Shown here in pieces: positions 1 through 11,195 of a stretch of 64,000 nt of DNA (its first letter is position 1; every line of letters begins with the position of its first letter). The translations under genes and the position numbers were made by a program. Source of the stretch: Primulina eburnea (lineage: Eukaryota > Streptophyta > Magnoliopsida > Lamiales > Gesneriaceae); NCBI RefSeq assembly GCF_022965805.1, contig NC_133108.1, positions 19,480,056 to 19,544,055 on the forward strand, given 5' to 3'. The notes beneath the pieces are model-generated. The model ran no database searches, was not told where the DNA came from, and saw nothing but the letters and a program-made list of their open reading frames with translations.

Positions 1-883
1 GGTTTCTTGCTTCTATTGTGGATGTGGATGATATTGTGAAGTTGAATATTGATGATATCGATGTGGTGAGGGAGTTTTCCGATGTGTTTGAGGATGATGT
101 TCCGGGTTTGCCGCCGGACAGAGATGTTGAGTTCGTTATTGATTTAGCTCCAGGTACGGTTCCTATTTCTAAGGCTCCGTACCGAATAGCCCCTACCGAG
201 ATGAAGGAGTTAAAGACGCAGTTGCAGGATCTTTTGGATAAAGGTCTTATTCGTCCGAGTTCTTCGCCTTGGGGAGCTCCGGTGCTATTTGTCAAGAAGA
301 AAGATGGGTCGTTGCGGCTGTGTATCGACTACCGAGAGCTTAACAAAGTGACTGTCAAGAATAAGTATCCGTTGCCACGGATTGATGATTTGTTTGACCA
401 ATTGCATGGTGCACTGTCTTTTCGAAGATTGATCTTCGGTCTGGCTACTATCAGTTGAAGGTTAGGGAGTCCGATATCCCTAAGACGGCATTCAGGACCA
501 GGTATGGTCACTATGAGTTTCTTGTGATGTCTTTTGGTTTGACCAATGCCCCTTCAGTTTTCATGGACCTGATGAACCGTGTGTTCAAGCCGTTCTTGGA
601 TAGCTTCGTCATTGTTTTCATCGACGACATCTTGATCTATTCCAAGACCAGAGAGCTTCATGCAGAGCATCTCAGAGTTGTTCTCCGTTTGTTGAGGGAG
701 AAGAGGTTGTTTGCCAAGTTGAAGAAGTGTGAGTTTTGGCTGGATCAGATTTCTTTCTTAGGCCATGTTGTTTCGAAAGATGGCATTGCCGCTGATCCAG
801 TGAAGATTGAGGCAATTCAGAAGTGGCCTATTCCTACCACTGTCTCAGAGGTACGCAGTTTCCTTGGTTTGGCGGGTTATTAT
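1..883 (+). pseudogene. Element A: chromovirus reverse transcriptase, 5' part
   Basis: Open from the window edge, this is the protease-RT linker and RT of a Ty3/gypsy chromovirus (A family, same family as the element at 47602-55420). The RT catalytic FIDDIL box lies near nt 618-635 and the [14 protein letters not shown] palm motif near 318-350. Compared with the same region at about 51230, one base is missing near nt 411-420, so the frame breaks in the middle of the palm (frame 1 ends at 458, the next is open from 455). The RT is cut at 883 by insertion of element B inside a GYYRRF-type motif and resumes at 9292. The upstream part lies outside the window. Confidence 0.93.
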
Positions 884-983
884 TGTAAGGCTCGAGAATT
901 ATCGATTGTCATTAATGTGAGATTCACAGATATGAGAATGCATGTCATAAAATGAGAATTTATGGAAGCAAGGCCGACACAAT

Positions 984-1165
984 ACCGCACCTGCGGTACT
1001 AACATCACCGCACCTGCGGTGTAAAGATAGAACATTTGATTTTGGGGCGAGGCCACACTGCACCTGCGGTGTTAACATGACCGCACCCGCGGTCATGCCT
1101 TTGGAAAATAATTGTGCTGCCGAGAGCACAGCGCACCCGCGCTCCTGCTGTACCGCACCCGCGGT
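984..1165 (+). promoter_or_regulatory. Paired GC-rich core array, B 5' LTR (six units)
   Basis: Six 14-bp cores of type ACCGC-ACCC/ACCT-GCGGT (5-bp inverted arms, 4-nt spacer) start at 984, 1007, 1057, 1080, 1130 and 1152. Spacings are 23, 50, 23, 50 and 22, that is three pairs repeating every 73 bp. The third unit (ACTGC...) and fifth unit (AGCGC...GCGCT) vary. The array ends about 50 bp upstream of the TATA-like run, so an upstream promoter element is the natural inference; no factor is known to me. Confidence 0.75.
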
Positions 1166-2067
1166 GTTGCGTGGTGTGCAAAGGATGAACCATGTGTTAC
1201 ATGACATGCAAGATATATATATGTATTGTTCGATTCCTCTTCATTTCAGTACATGATAGCACCGAGAAATCCCTTTAGTTCCTTCAAGCTTTCGCATATT
1301 AGAATTTAGATTGTGCAACAATTTGCCATCCGATTTGAAATCCGAGTAGAGATTCGTGTTCCTCTTGACAAGGGCTACGAGAGGACGTAAGTTTCTTATA
1401 TTTTCAGCATGTTTCGAAATATACTTGTTGGGGAAATTCAGATTTGAGTTAGAATATGTGTTCTTGATATCTTGAGCTTGTTATATTTACTATCGGATTG
1501 ATTTTCGGATATCGTATGCTTTTGTTCGAAATTCCAGCATGTATTATGTGAAGATTTTACAGATTCTAGCTGGTGGATTGATGTTTAGATGAGATTATGA
1601 GTTGTTGGGATTGATTATGATATTGTTATGTTGAGATTGAGTTACCGGTATCAAAGACATACGCCGTTATCCCGTCAATTGTTACCGAGATGGAGTATTG
1701 ACTTGTACAAGATTTTGATATGAGTTATATCTTGATAGAATGCATTGTTATATTGTCATTTCAGATTAGTTTTGACAGAGTGACATTCCGACTTCGAGAC
1801 TTCGACCGACGATTCGACAAGAAAGGTATAATTCATGTGGTCACGGGATTGCACAACTCGATTCAGACTTGATACGAGTTTCCCTAAATCACATACTAGA
1901 TTGTTATTACATTTGATTATGTAATGCCTTGTTTATTGATTTATATTCGAGTCCTGAGATAGGAGATATTGGCAGATTTGCCAAAACTAGACGTTTCGGT
2001 GTATCGACGCATAGGACCAGATTTGCTATATGTGTAGACCCTCGATACAGAGTTGACCGAAGTCTAG

Positions 2068-2122
2068 GAATAAGACGTACCGTTGCCCCGAGTGGTTGGG
2101 TAGGTAACAGACCGTCTTATTC
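2068..2122 (+). other. Conserved LTR stem-loop GAATAAGACG/CGTCTTATTC
   Basis: Perfect 10-bp inverted arms at 2068-2077 and 2113-2122 enclose 35 nt that contain CCGAGTGGTTGGGTAGGT. The same stem with the same loop core occurs in the 3' LTR (8711-8765), in D, in F (25139-25198, 11-bp arms) and in I (40726-40785). It lies well downstream of the TATA-like run, so it would be in the transcript. Confidence 0.7.
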
Positions 2123-2308
2123 ACACCGGGATCCCTAGATTAGAAAAGAGTCGAGTCAAGATTTAAATGTGAATACAGATTTGTATTCTTCTACATGTTT
2201 AGATTTACATTCATGTTATTTGATATATGCTATGCATTTGTATATGATTATTACATTGCATGCATTCATGTTTTATACTGGGATATGTTCTCACCGGAGT
2301 TATCCGGC

Positions 2309-2340
2309 TGTTGTCGTGTCTGTATGTGTGCATGGCAACA
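2309..2340 (+). other. Conserved LTR stem-loop with 12-nt loop
   Basis: Arms TGTTGTCGTG (2309-2318) and CATGGCAACA (2331-2340) pair over 10 positions with two G-U wobbles around loop TCTGTATGTGTG. Element D has the same loop with arms TGTTGTTATG/CATAACAACA, a perfect pairing by compensating changes. It lies just after a CCGG-N6-CCGG motif. Confidence 0.65.
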
Positions 2341-2653
2341 GGTGGGGCATGATCTGGGTCACGAGCTAGATGAGAGGTTGATGATAGCGTGGAGATCTCG
2401 GGCATGGAAGATTTCTAGTGGTTTCTATTTAGACTTGTATCACCTATGTTTGTAGTTGGTATGTAAACACTAGTGTATGGTTGTACTAGACAGACATGTA
2501 TGTATATTATGTTGTTATTGCTTATAAAGACAATGTTATGCTTTGACTATACATTTGAATTAATGTTAAAAGCAAATTTTGACCCACATTTTCGAACAAA
2601 GATCCAATTAAATCTCAAAAGAATTGAGTTAGAGCCCGGGTCCCCACAACAGG

Positions 2654-2665
2654 TGGTATCAGAGC
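2654..2665 (+). promoter_or_regulatory. Element B primer binding site
   Basis: TGGTATCAGAGC, 5 nt after the 5' LTR end, is the usual plant primer binding site complementary to the 3' end of initiator Met-tRNA. It marks the start of minus-strand DNA synthesis. Confidence 0.92.
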
Positions 2666-2903
2666 AGTAGGTTCTGTAGACTGAGATAGAATAGAATGAG
2701 CGGGGTAGATCGAGTCATCTTCCTTGCTTTTGAAATGCTAGCATGATTTATTGCTTTCCCTATTGTATGTTGTTGTATTATCTGAATTGATTTACAGCAT
2801 TTCAAGCCTGAATCAGAACCGATTCTCGATCATTGGTTATGATCAGAGGAGGGCTGAGACAGATGATATTGATTGTGTACTAATCAGTTTGATAATCAGA
2901 TTT

Positions 2904-4250
2904 ATGCCGCCTAGACGTATACCACAGCCAGAGCAGGGTAGCACATCAGGTGCACAGATGGATGTCACCGCTACACCGATGGAGACCTTATTGAAGAGAT
3001 TTCAGTCTTTCCATCCTCCTACGCTAAAAGGCATAGAGAGTGCAGTAGAGTGCGAGAGCTGGCTTGATGATATCGAGATGTTATTTGAGTCCTTGGCATA
3101 TACTGATGAGCGACGTGTGAAACTGATAGGGCATCAGATGCAAGAGGTTGCAAAGAGCTGGTGGTTGACTACGAAGAGAGCCTTGGAGCACCGAGGCATT
3201 GATATTACATGGAAAGTCTTCAAAGATGAGTTTTATCGGCGCTTCTTCCCCGTTTCCTACCGAAAAGATAAAGGAGCTGAATTTGCGAATCTGAGGCAGG
3301 GACAGTGGAACATCGAGGAGTATGTTGCTAAATTTTCTGCGTTGCTTCGATTTGCACCGCATGTGGCCGGGAACGACGAGGCAGTGGCCGATCAGTTCAT
3401 CAACGGGCTGAACCCGGATGTCTTTACTTTGGTGAACACGGGCCGGCCTAGTACTTTTTCAGAGGCACTGAACCGAGCGAAGGGAGCAAAGGCTGGCTTG
3501 ATCAGGCAGCGAGGGGCTTCCTACGGTGTTCAGGGGCAGAGACCGCCACAGCCTACTACCGTACAGTTTCCACCACTTCCTCCTCGTTTTGACAGTGGAG
3601 CTAGTGGTAGTGGCAAGAAAGAATTTTTGAAAGCTAAGGGTAAACAGTTTAAGAAGTCCGGGAGTAGTTTATCGAGTTCGAGTGGATCTCGACAGAGAGG
3701 TCAGGGTTCAGATTACAGTGGCGTATATTGTAGCTCGTGTGGAGGACGACATGCGACGGAGCAGTGTCAAGGAGTTATGGGACGCTGCAACATCTGTAGG
3801 CAACAGGGACACTTCGCTAGAGTTTGTCCCCAGAGAGGTGCACAACGATTCCAGAGCACAGGATCATCAGCACCAGCGCCACAGATGGAGAGACAGGCAT
3901 CTTCTGTACACTCCTTTCAGCCACCCTCTACACAGACCCAGCAGAGACCAGGAGGTAGTCAGACTGTGAGTCAGCCTCCTAGACAGCAGGCACGTGTTTT
4001 TGCCCTGACAGAGGAGCAGGCGCAGGAGGCACCAGATGACGTCATTGCAGGTAGCTGTTTTCTTTGCGGTTATCCTGCATATGTGTTGATAGACACAGGT
4101 GCATCTCATACATTCATATCTGAACATTTTGCATTGAGACATTCATTGCCTGCTAAGTCGATGTCTACAGTAGTGTCTATAGCTTCTCCGTTGGGAAGTG
4201 GTGTGATATATATCTATGACTACTGTTCGACACTGTATGCTTCAGTTTGA
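2904..4250 (+). pseudogene. gag: Element B gag and start of protease
   Basis: Starts at ATG 2904 (MPPRR...), the start conserved with D; the open frame extends further upstream without support. The capsid region (CESWLDDIEMLFE, WWLTTKRALE, FRRFFPVSYR-type motifs) is followed by a serine/glycine-rich linker and a zinc knuckle CNICRQQGHFARVC (CX2CX4HX4C) near nt 3787-3828, preceded by a CX2C pair. The protease begins with [12 protein letters not shown] near 4087. A 4-bp insertion in a TATA-type run (about 4206-4214) shifts the frame inside the protease and ends this frame at 4250; pol continues in the frame open from 4216. In an intact relative gag and pol would be one frame. Confidence 0.93.
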
Positions 4251-7200
4251 GGGGCATGAGATTGATCTTGATTGTGTAGTACTTGGCTTAGCTGATTTTG
4301 ATTGTATAGTTGGCATAGATATGTTAACCAAGTACAGGGCCACTGTAGATTGTTTCCACAAGATTGTCAGATACAGACCCGATATGACAGATGAGTGGAA
4401 ATTCTACGGCAAGGGTTCCAGATCTCGGATTCCCTTAGTATCTGCTCTGACTATGAGTAGATTGCTTCAGAGGGGAGCAGAGGGCTCTCTTGTATATTCA
4501 GTAGATTTACTGAAGTCGAGCTCAGCATTGGCAGATCTGCCAGTGGTTTGCGAGTTTGCAGATGTATTCCCAGACGAGATTCCGGGGTTGCCTCCAGTTC
4601 GAGAGGTTGATTTCAGCATTGATCTTGTGCCAGGCAGTGTTCCTATCTCGAGAGCTCCGTATAGGATGGCACCGATAGAGCTGAAAGAGTTGAAAGCACA
4701 GCTGGAAGATCTTCTGTCCAAGGGATATATCAGACCCAGTGTATCTCCTTGGGGTGCTCCGGTGCTTTTCGTTCGAAAGAAAGATGGTTCGATGCGACTG
4801 TGCATTGATTATAGGCAGTTGAACAAGGCAACAGTGAAGAATAAGTATCCTTTGCCTCGCATCGACGATTTGTTTGATCAGTTACAGGGATCTTCTGTAT
4901 ACTCGAAGATTGATTTGAGGTCAGGGTATCATCAGCTCCGAGTTAGAGACGTTGATATTCCAAAGACTGCATTCCGAACCAGGTATGGACACTACGAGTT
5001 TGTTGTTATGCCTTTTGGTTTGACGAATGCACCTGCGGTGTTTATGAGTTTGATGAACCGCATTTTTCAGAGATATTTAGATGATTTTGTGATTGTGTTC
5101 ATTGATGATATTTTGGTATATTCGAAGAGTCTGACTGAGCATGCAGATCATCTGAGAACCATATTGAAGACGTTGAGAAATGAGCAATTGTATGCCAAAC
5201 TGTCCAAGTGCGAATTTTGGCTGCGACAGGTTGTCTTCTTGGGGCATATTATATCTGGAGAGGGTATTGCGGTAGATCCGAGTAAAGTTGAGGCTGTGAT
5301 CAGTTGGCCGAGACCGACTTCAGTGCCAGAGATACGCAGTTTCATGGGTCTAGCCGGGTATTATCGTCGTTTTATCCGAGATTTCTCCAGTATAGCGAAA
5401 CCTATCACTCAGTTGACCCAGAAGAATATGCCATTTGTGTGGTCTAAAGATTGTGAAGCTAGTTTTGTAGAGCTGAAGAAGAGGCTAACTAGTGCTCCTG
5501 TCTTGACGATTCCTTCAGGTACAGGTGAGTTCGTTGTATATTGTGACGCATCTCACAGAGGGCTAGGTTGTGTTCTTATGCAGCGAGGGCACGTAATAGC
5601 GTACGCCTCTAGACAGTTGAAGCCACACGAGACTCGTTACCCGATTCATGATCTTGAATTGGCGGCGATTGTTTTTGCACTCAAGATCTGGCGTCATTAT
5701 CTGTATGGCGAGAAATTTGAGATCTATTCCGATCATAAGAGCCTGAAGTATCTCTTTTCTCAGTCAGAGTTGAATATGAGGCAGCGACGATGGCTTGATC
5801 TGCTGAAAGATTTTGATTGCGAGATCAAATACCATCCAGGAAAATCGAATGCAGCGGCAGACGCCTTAAGTCGAAAGGTATGTTCTTTGTCCTTGTCGAC
5901 TATAGGTGTATCGAGTTTAGTAGAAGATTGTTGCTTGTCTGGGTTGACATTTGATACAGAAAGTAGACCGTTGCGACTTGCTGCGATTCAGATTGAGCCA
6001 GATTTGATGTTGAGGATCAAAGAAGCGCAAAGAACTGATCCGAGTGTTCAAAGGTCGATTGATATGGTCAGAGCTGGACATATCTCAGAATATCAGGTCA
6101 GAGATTCCGTTCTGTATGTGAATAACCGTCTAGTGGTGCCAGATGTTTCAAATTTAAGACGACAGATCATGTCAGAGGCACACTGTAGTCGGTTCAGCAT
6201 TCATCCTGGTGGCAGGAAGATGTACAATGACTTGAAGACACAATTCTGGTGGAAGCAGATGAAGACAGACATTGCAGAATTTGTGTCTAAGTGCTTAAAT
6301 TGCCAGCAGGTGAAGGCAGAAAGAAAGAAGCCCGGAGGTTTACTTCAGAGTTTGTCTATTCCTGAATGGAAATGGGACCACATTTCCATGGACTTCGTGA
6401 CGAAGTTACCTCGATCATCACGGGGCTGTGATTCGATTTGGGTCATCATTGATAGACTGACCAAATCAGCTTGCTTTATTCCGTACAGAATGACCTATCG
6501 ACACGATCAGATGGCAGAGTTGTATGTCAGAGAGGTCGTCAGATTGCACGGTGTGCCGAAGTCGATCGTATCAGATCGGGATCCACGATTCACTTCTCAC
6601 TTTTGGCACAGCTTACAGCAGGCTTTGGGTACGACTTTACACCTGATCACTGCTTATCATCCTCAGACGGACGGACAGTCAGAGCGGACTATCCAGACTT
6701 TAGAGGACATGCTGAGAGCTGTAGTACTAGATTTTGGTACTAGTTGGCAAGATTTATTGCCGTTGTGTGAGTTTTCCTACAACAACAGCTATCAGACTAG
6801 CATTGAGATGGCACCGTTCGAAGCTTTATACGGAAAGAAGTGCACATCTCCGTTGTACTGGGATGATATCTCTTAGGTACCAGAATTAGGGCCTGATATG
6901 ATTCGTGAGATGACCGATAAAGTGAAGGTCATTCAGAAGAGAATGAAGACAGCACAGGATAGACAGGCGAAGTACGCCAATATCATACGCAGACCGTTAG
7001 TATTCGAACAGGGAGACAAAGTATTTCTGAAGATTTCACCTTTCAGAGGCGTTGTCAGATTTGGCAAGCGTGGAAAGTTGTCTCCTAGATACGTCGGTCC
7101 ATATGAGATCCTTGAGAAGATTGGCGATCGAGCTTACAGACTTGCTCTTCCTCCTTCACTGTCCGGTATACATGACGTTTTTCATGTATCGATGTTGCGC

Positions 7201-7428
7201 AGATACATGCCAGATGATTCTCATGTCATTCAGCCTGACGAAGCCGAGCTAGATCAGACTTTGAGCTATGTTGAGCGACCGATACAGATTCTTGATCGGA
7301 AAGAAAAACAGCTTAGAACCAAGATCATTCCGCTTGTGAAGGTTCAATGGAGTCGTCATGGCATCGAAGAAGCAAATTGGGAGACAGAATCTGATATGAG
7401 ACAGAGACATCCCGAGCTATTCATATGA
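4216..7428 (+). pseudogene. pol: Element B pol: protease end, RT, RNase H, integrase, chromodomain
   Basis: The frame continues the protease after the 4-bp shift. RT carries [10 protein letters not shown] and the catalytic FIDDIL near nt 5098-5115 (about residue 295). RNase H shows [17 protein letters not shown] and [10 protein letters not shown]. Integrase has the HHCC zinc region ([11 protein letters not shown] ... CLNCQQ), catalytic D in [11 protein letters not shown] in [10 protein letters not shown] and E in [10 protein letters not shown]. The C-terminus is a chromodomain ([16 protein letters not shown] ... HPELFI) ending at 7428, as in Tekay-type chromoviruses. A stop TAG at 6874-6876 replaces GAG seen in C and D and cuts off the GPY/chromodomain part (6898-7428, same frame). 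Confidence 0.94.
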
Positions 7429-7492
7429 TGTGAGTCTTCCTTTCAATTTTGACTATATTGTTTTGTATACAACTGCATGAGTAATTGCTTGC

Positions 7493-7530
7493 GAGTTCGA
7501 GGACGAACTCCTGTCTAAGAGGGGGAGAAA
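7493..7530 (+). promoter_or_regulatory. Element B pre-PPT stem-loop and polypurine tract
   Basis: GAGTTCG (7493-7499), loop AGGA, CGAACTC (7504-7510) form a perfect 7-bp hairpin. The purine-rich tract AAGAGGGGGAGAAA (about 7517-7530) abuts the 3' LTR and primes plus-strand synthesis. Related elements keep the hairpin with different arm sequences. Confidence 0.85.
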
Positions 7531-9291
7531 TGTAAGGCTCGAGAATTATCGATTGTCATTAATGTGAGATTCACAGATATGAGAATGCATGTCATAAAAT
7601 GAGAATTTATGGAAGCAAGGCCGAGACAATACCGCACCTGCGGTACTAACATCACCGCACCTGCGGTGTAAAGATAGAACATTTGATTTTGGGGCGAGGC
7701 CACACCGCACCGTGTTAACTTGACCGCACCCGCGGTCATGCCTTTGGAAAATAATTGTGCTGCCGAGAGCACAGCGCACCCGCGCTCCTGCTGTACCGCA
7801 CCCGCGGTGTTGCGTGGTGTGCAAAGGATGAACCATGTGTTACATGACATGCAAGATATATATATGTATTGTTCAATTCCTCTTCATTTCAGTACATGAT
7901 AGCACCGAGAAATCCCTTTAGTTCCTTCAAGCTTTCGCATATTAGAATTTAGATTGTGCAACAATTTGCCATCCGATTTGAAATCCGAGTGGAGATTCGT
8001 GTTCCTCTTGACAAGGGCTACGAAAGGACGTAAGTTTCTTATATTTTCAGCATGTTTCGAAATATACTTGTTGGGGAAATTCAGATTTGAGTTAGAATAT
8101 GTGTTCTTGATATCTTGAGCTTGTTATATTTACTATCGGATTGATTTTCGGATATCGTATGCTTTTGTCCGAAATTCCAGCATGTATTATGTGAAGATTT
8201 TACAGATTCTAGCTGGTGGATTGATGTTTAGATGACATTATGAGTTTTTGGGATTGATTATGATATTGTTATGTTGAGATTGAGTTACCGGTATCAAAGA
8301 CATACGCCGTTATGCCGTCAATTGTTACCGAGATGGAGTATTGACTTGTACAAGATTTTGATATGAGTTATATCTTGATAGAATGCATTGTTATATTGTC
8401 ATTTCAGATTAGTTTTGATAGAGTGACATTCCGACTTCGAGACTTCGACCGACGATTCGACAAGAAAGGTATAATTCATGTGGTCACGGGATTGCACAAC
8501 TCGATTCAGACTTGATACGAGTTTCCCTAAATCACATACTAGATTGTTATTACATTTGATTATGTAATGCCTTGTTTATTTATTTATATTCGAGTCCTGA
8601 GATAGGAGATATTGGCAGATTTGCCAAAACTAGACGTTTCGGTGTATCAACGCATAGGAGCAGATTTGCTATATGTGTAGACCCTCGATACAGAGTTGAC
8701 CGAAGTCTAGGAATAAGACGTACCGTTGCCCCGAGTGGTTGGGTAGGTAACAGACCGTCTTATTCACCCCGGGATCCCTAGATTAGAAAAGAGTCGAGTC
8801 AAGATTTAAATGTGAATACAGATTTGTATTCTTCTACATGTTTAGATTTACATTCATGTTATTTGATATATGCTATGCATTTGTATATGATTATTACATT
8901 GCATGCATTCATGTTTTATACTGGGATATGTTCTCACCGGAGTTATCCGGCTGTTGTCGTGTCTGTATGTGTGCATGGCAACAGGTGGGGCAGGATCTGG
9001 GTCACGAGCTAGATGAGAGGTTGATGATAGCGTGGAGATCTCGGGCATGGAAGATTTCTAGTGGTTTCTATTTAGACTTGTATCACCTATGTCTGTAGTT
9101 GGTATGTAAACACTAGTGTATGGTTGTACTAGACAGACATGTATGTATATTATGTTGTTATTGCTTATAAAGACAATGTTATGCTTTGACTATACATTTG
9201 AATTAATGTTAAAAGCAAATTTTGACCCACATTTTCGAACAAAGATCCAATTAAATCCCAAAAGAATTGAGTTAGAGCCCGGGTCCCCACA
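7531..9291 (+). repeat. Element B 3' LTR
   Basis: LTR of 1761 bp, about 99% identical to the 5' LTR by eye. It repeats the stem-loops at 8711-8765 and 8952-8983. Differences include a 4-bp loss inside the third GC core and scattered substitutions. Confidence 0.95.
7631..7808 (+). promoter_or_regulatory. Paired GC-rich core array, B 3' LTR
   Basis: Same array as at 984-1165, with cores starting at 7631, 7654, 7704 (damaged by a 4-bp deletion), 7723, 7773 and 7795. Confidence 0.72.
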
Positions 9292-11195
9292 ATTATCGTC
9301 GTTTCATTTCAGATTTTTCCAAGATTGCCCTGCCATTGTCCAAATTGACGAGGAAGACTGTGAAGTTCGAGTGGTCCATTGATTGCCAGAGTGGATTTCA
9401 GGAGTTGAAGGATAGATTGACGACAGCTCCTGTTCTTTCATTGCCCAATGGTTCTGAGGATTTTGTTGTCTATTCCGATGCGTCGAAGAAAGGCCTTGGT
9501 GCAGTGCTGATGCAGCGAGGTAAGGTCATTGCTTATGCTTCTCGCCAGTGGAAGGATTACGAGAGGAATTATCCGACGCATGATTTAGAGCTGGCAGCTG
9601 TGGTTTTCGCCCTGAAAATCTGTAGACATTATTTGTATGGCGAAAAATGTGAGATCTTCACGGACCACAAGAGTTTGAAGTATCTGTTTTCTCAGAGAGA
9701 GCTCAACATGCGGCAGAGGAGGTGGTTAGAACTTGTCAAAGATTATGATGTGACTATCAGTTACCACCCAGGGAAGGCGAACGTTGTGGCTGATGCGTTG
9801 AGTCGTAAGTCGAGTTCTTCCTTGAATTCTTTGATTCAGAGGCCATTGTTGATGGATTTGCAGAGAGAGGAGATTGCTTTGGTAGTTCCGGGGACCATTG
9901 CTCGCCTTTCAGCGTTGGTTATTCGGGCTACATTGACGGACAGGATCCGTAGAGAGCAGACTGTTGATGTTCAGTTGACAGAGATGAGAGCTAGAGCAGA
10001 GGAGAGAGGTAACTCAGAGTTTGGGCTGAATGGAGAGGGTTTGGTGACTTTCAGAGGCCGTATCTGTGTTCTTATTGGCGATGATATTCGACGAGACATT
10101 CTGACAGAGGCTCATACTGCGCCATATTCGATTCATCCAGGCAGTACCAAGATGTATCAGGATCTTCGTCGACTTTACTGGTGGCCAGGTATGAAGAAAG
10201 ATATTGCCATGTTCATTTCTCAGTGCCTTATTTGTCAGCAGGCGAAGATCGAGCATCAGAGACCTGCTGGGACATTGCTATCATTGCCGATTCTTCAGTG
10301 GAAGTGGGAGCATATTACTATGGATTTCGTGACTGGTCTTCCCAGAGTGCAGAGAGGTTTCAATTCCATTTGGGTTATCGTTGATCGATTGACCAAGTCA
10401 GCGCACTTTCTTCCAATCAAGACGACGTATTCCATGAACCAGTATGCTGAGGACTATATTGCAGAGATTGTTAGACTTCATGGTGTTCCAGTGTCGATCG
10501 TGTCTGATCGTGACCCCAGGTTTACTTCAGAGTTTTGGAAGAGTTTGCACAGAGCTATGGGTTCGCGGTTAGCGTTTAGTACAGCTTATCACCCTCAGAG
10601 CGACGGTCAATCAGAGAGAGTTATTCAGATTCTTAAGGATATGCTCAGAGCTTGTACTATTGATTATCCAGGTAGCTGGGATTCTAAGTTGCCTTTGGTT
10701 GAGTTCACGTATAATAACAGTTACCAAGCGACGATTGGCATGGCACCGTATGAGGCACTTTATGGCAGGAAGTGCAGATCTCCCTTGTATTGGGATGAGG
10801 TTGGTGAGAGGAAGATGTTAGGACCAGAGTTGGTCCAGCAGACTGCTGATGTTGTTGCTGTGATCCGAGAGAGGATGAAGACAGCGCAGTCGAGACAGAA
10901 GAGCTATGCAGATTTTCGTCATAGGCCATTGCAGTTCGAGGTTGGCGATCAAGTGTTTCTGAAGATAGCACCTCTCAAGGGTGTGATGAGGTTTGGCAAG
11001 AAGGGTAAGCTGAGTCCGAGGTTTATTGGTCCATTTGAGATTTTGGACATAGTTGGTGATCGAGCCTACAGGTTTGCCTTACCGCCAGATCTTGACAGAG
11101 TTCACAATGTGTTTCATGTTTCGATGCTCAGGAAGTATATTGCGAATCCTTCCCATGTTCTTCACCACGAGCCATTGGACTTGACGCCGAATTTG
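9292..11195 (+). pseudogene. Element A: RNase H and integrase, 3' part of pol
   Basis: Resumes the A pol frame after the B insertion (9292-9296 is the duplicated target). RNase H shows [17 protein letters not shown] and [10 protein letters not shown]; integrase shows the HHCC region ([11 protein letters not shown] ... CLICQQ) and D, D, E in [19 protein letters not shown] and SERVIQILKD. The frame is open through the GPY region ([19 protein letters not shown]) and then breaks: near 11193 the coding sequence is joined directly to the interior of its own LTR, removing the chromodomain, polypurine tract and the first part of the 3' LTR. The join shares TTGA with both sides. Confidence 0.92.

Larger units (their letters stand above)
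884..2648 (+). repeat. Element B 5' LTR
   Basis: LTR of 1765 bp, TG...CA ended. In order it holds a GC-rich paired-core array (984-1165), a TATA-like run at about 1212-1222, a conserved stem-loop at 2068-2122, a second stem-loop at 2309-2340 and the end GGGTCCCCACA. The ORFs inside it (for example 2195-2455) recur in the other LTR but lie in non-coding regions and are not treated as genes. Confidence 0.95.
884..9291 (+). mobile_element. Element B: full-length Ty3/gypsy chromovirus (Tekay-like)
   Basis: Complete LTR retrotransposon of 8408 bp with two LTRs, primer binding site, gag, pol with chromodomain and polypurine tract. It starts TGTAAGGCTC and ends GGTCCCCACA. The 5-bp target duplication ATTAT is present at 879-883 and 9292-9296; removing the element and one copy restores the reading frame of element A. 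The two LTRs differ by about 18 substitutions and one small deletion over roughly 1760 bp (my hand count, about 1%), so the insertion is young. It is non-autonomous because of a 4-bp insertion near 4206-4214 and a stop at 6874. Confidence 0.96.

Noticed and set aside
984..1165. Short regularly spaced repeats resembling a CRISPR array
   Set aside because: Cores are 14 bp, spacing alternates, and they lie inside LTRs of a plant retrotransposon; no cas genes and a eukaryotic context.
899..1207. Minus-strand ORF across the GC core array (also 7515-7850, 44898-45162, 59808-60233)
   Set aside because: The GC-rich cores lack stop codons in several frames, giving open frames with repeats such as TAGAV; antisense to the element and not conserved as protein.
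2169..2455. ORFs of 66-86 aa in the B LTR that recur at 8812-9098
   Set aside because: They recur only because the LTR is duplicated; no domain, several overlapping frames on both strands, and a non-coding position.
2654..2665. TGGTATCAGAGC as part of a tRNA gene
   Set aside because: Only the 12-nt complement of a tRNA 3' end adjacent to an LTR; no cloverleaf.
10014..10971. Minus-strand ORFs in A integrase
   Set aside because: Shadow frames of the + strand pol, with no domain of their own.
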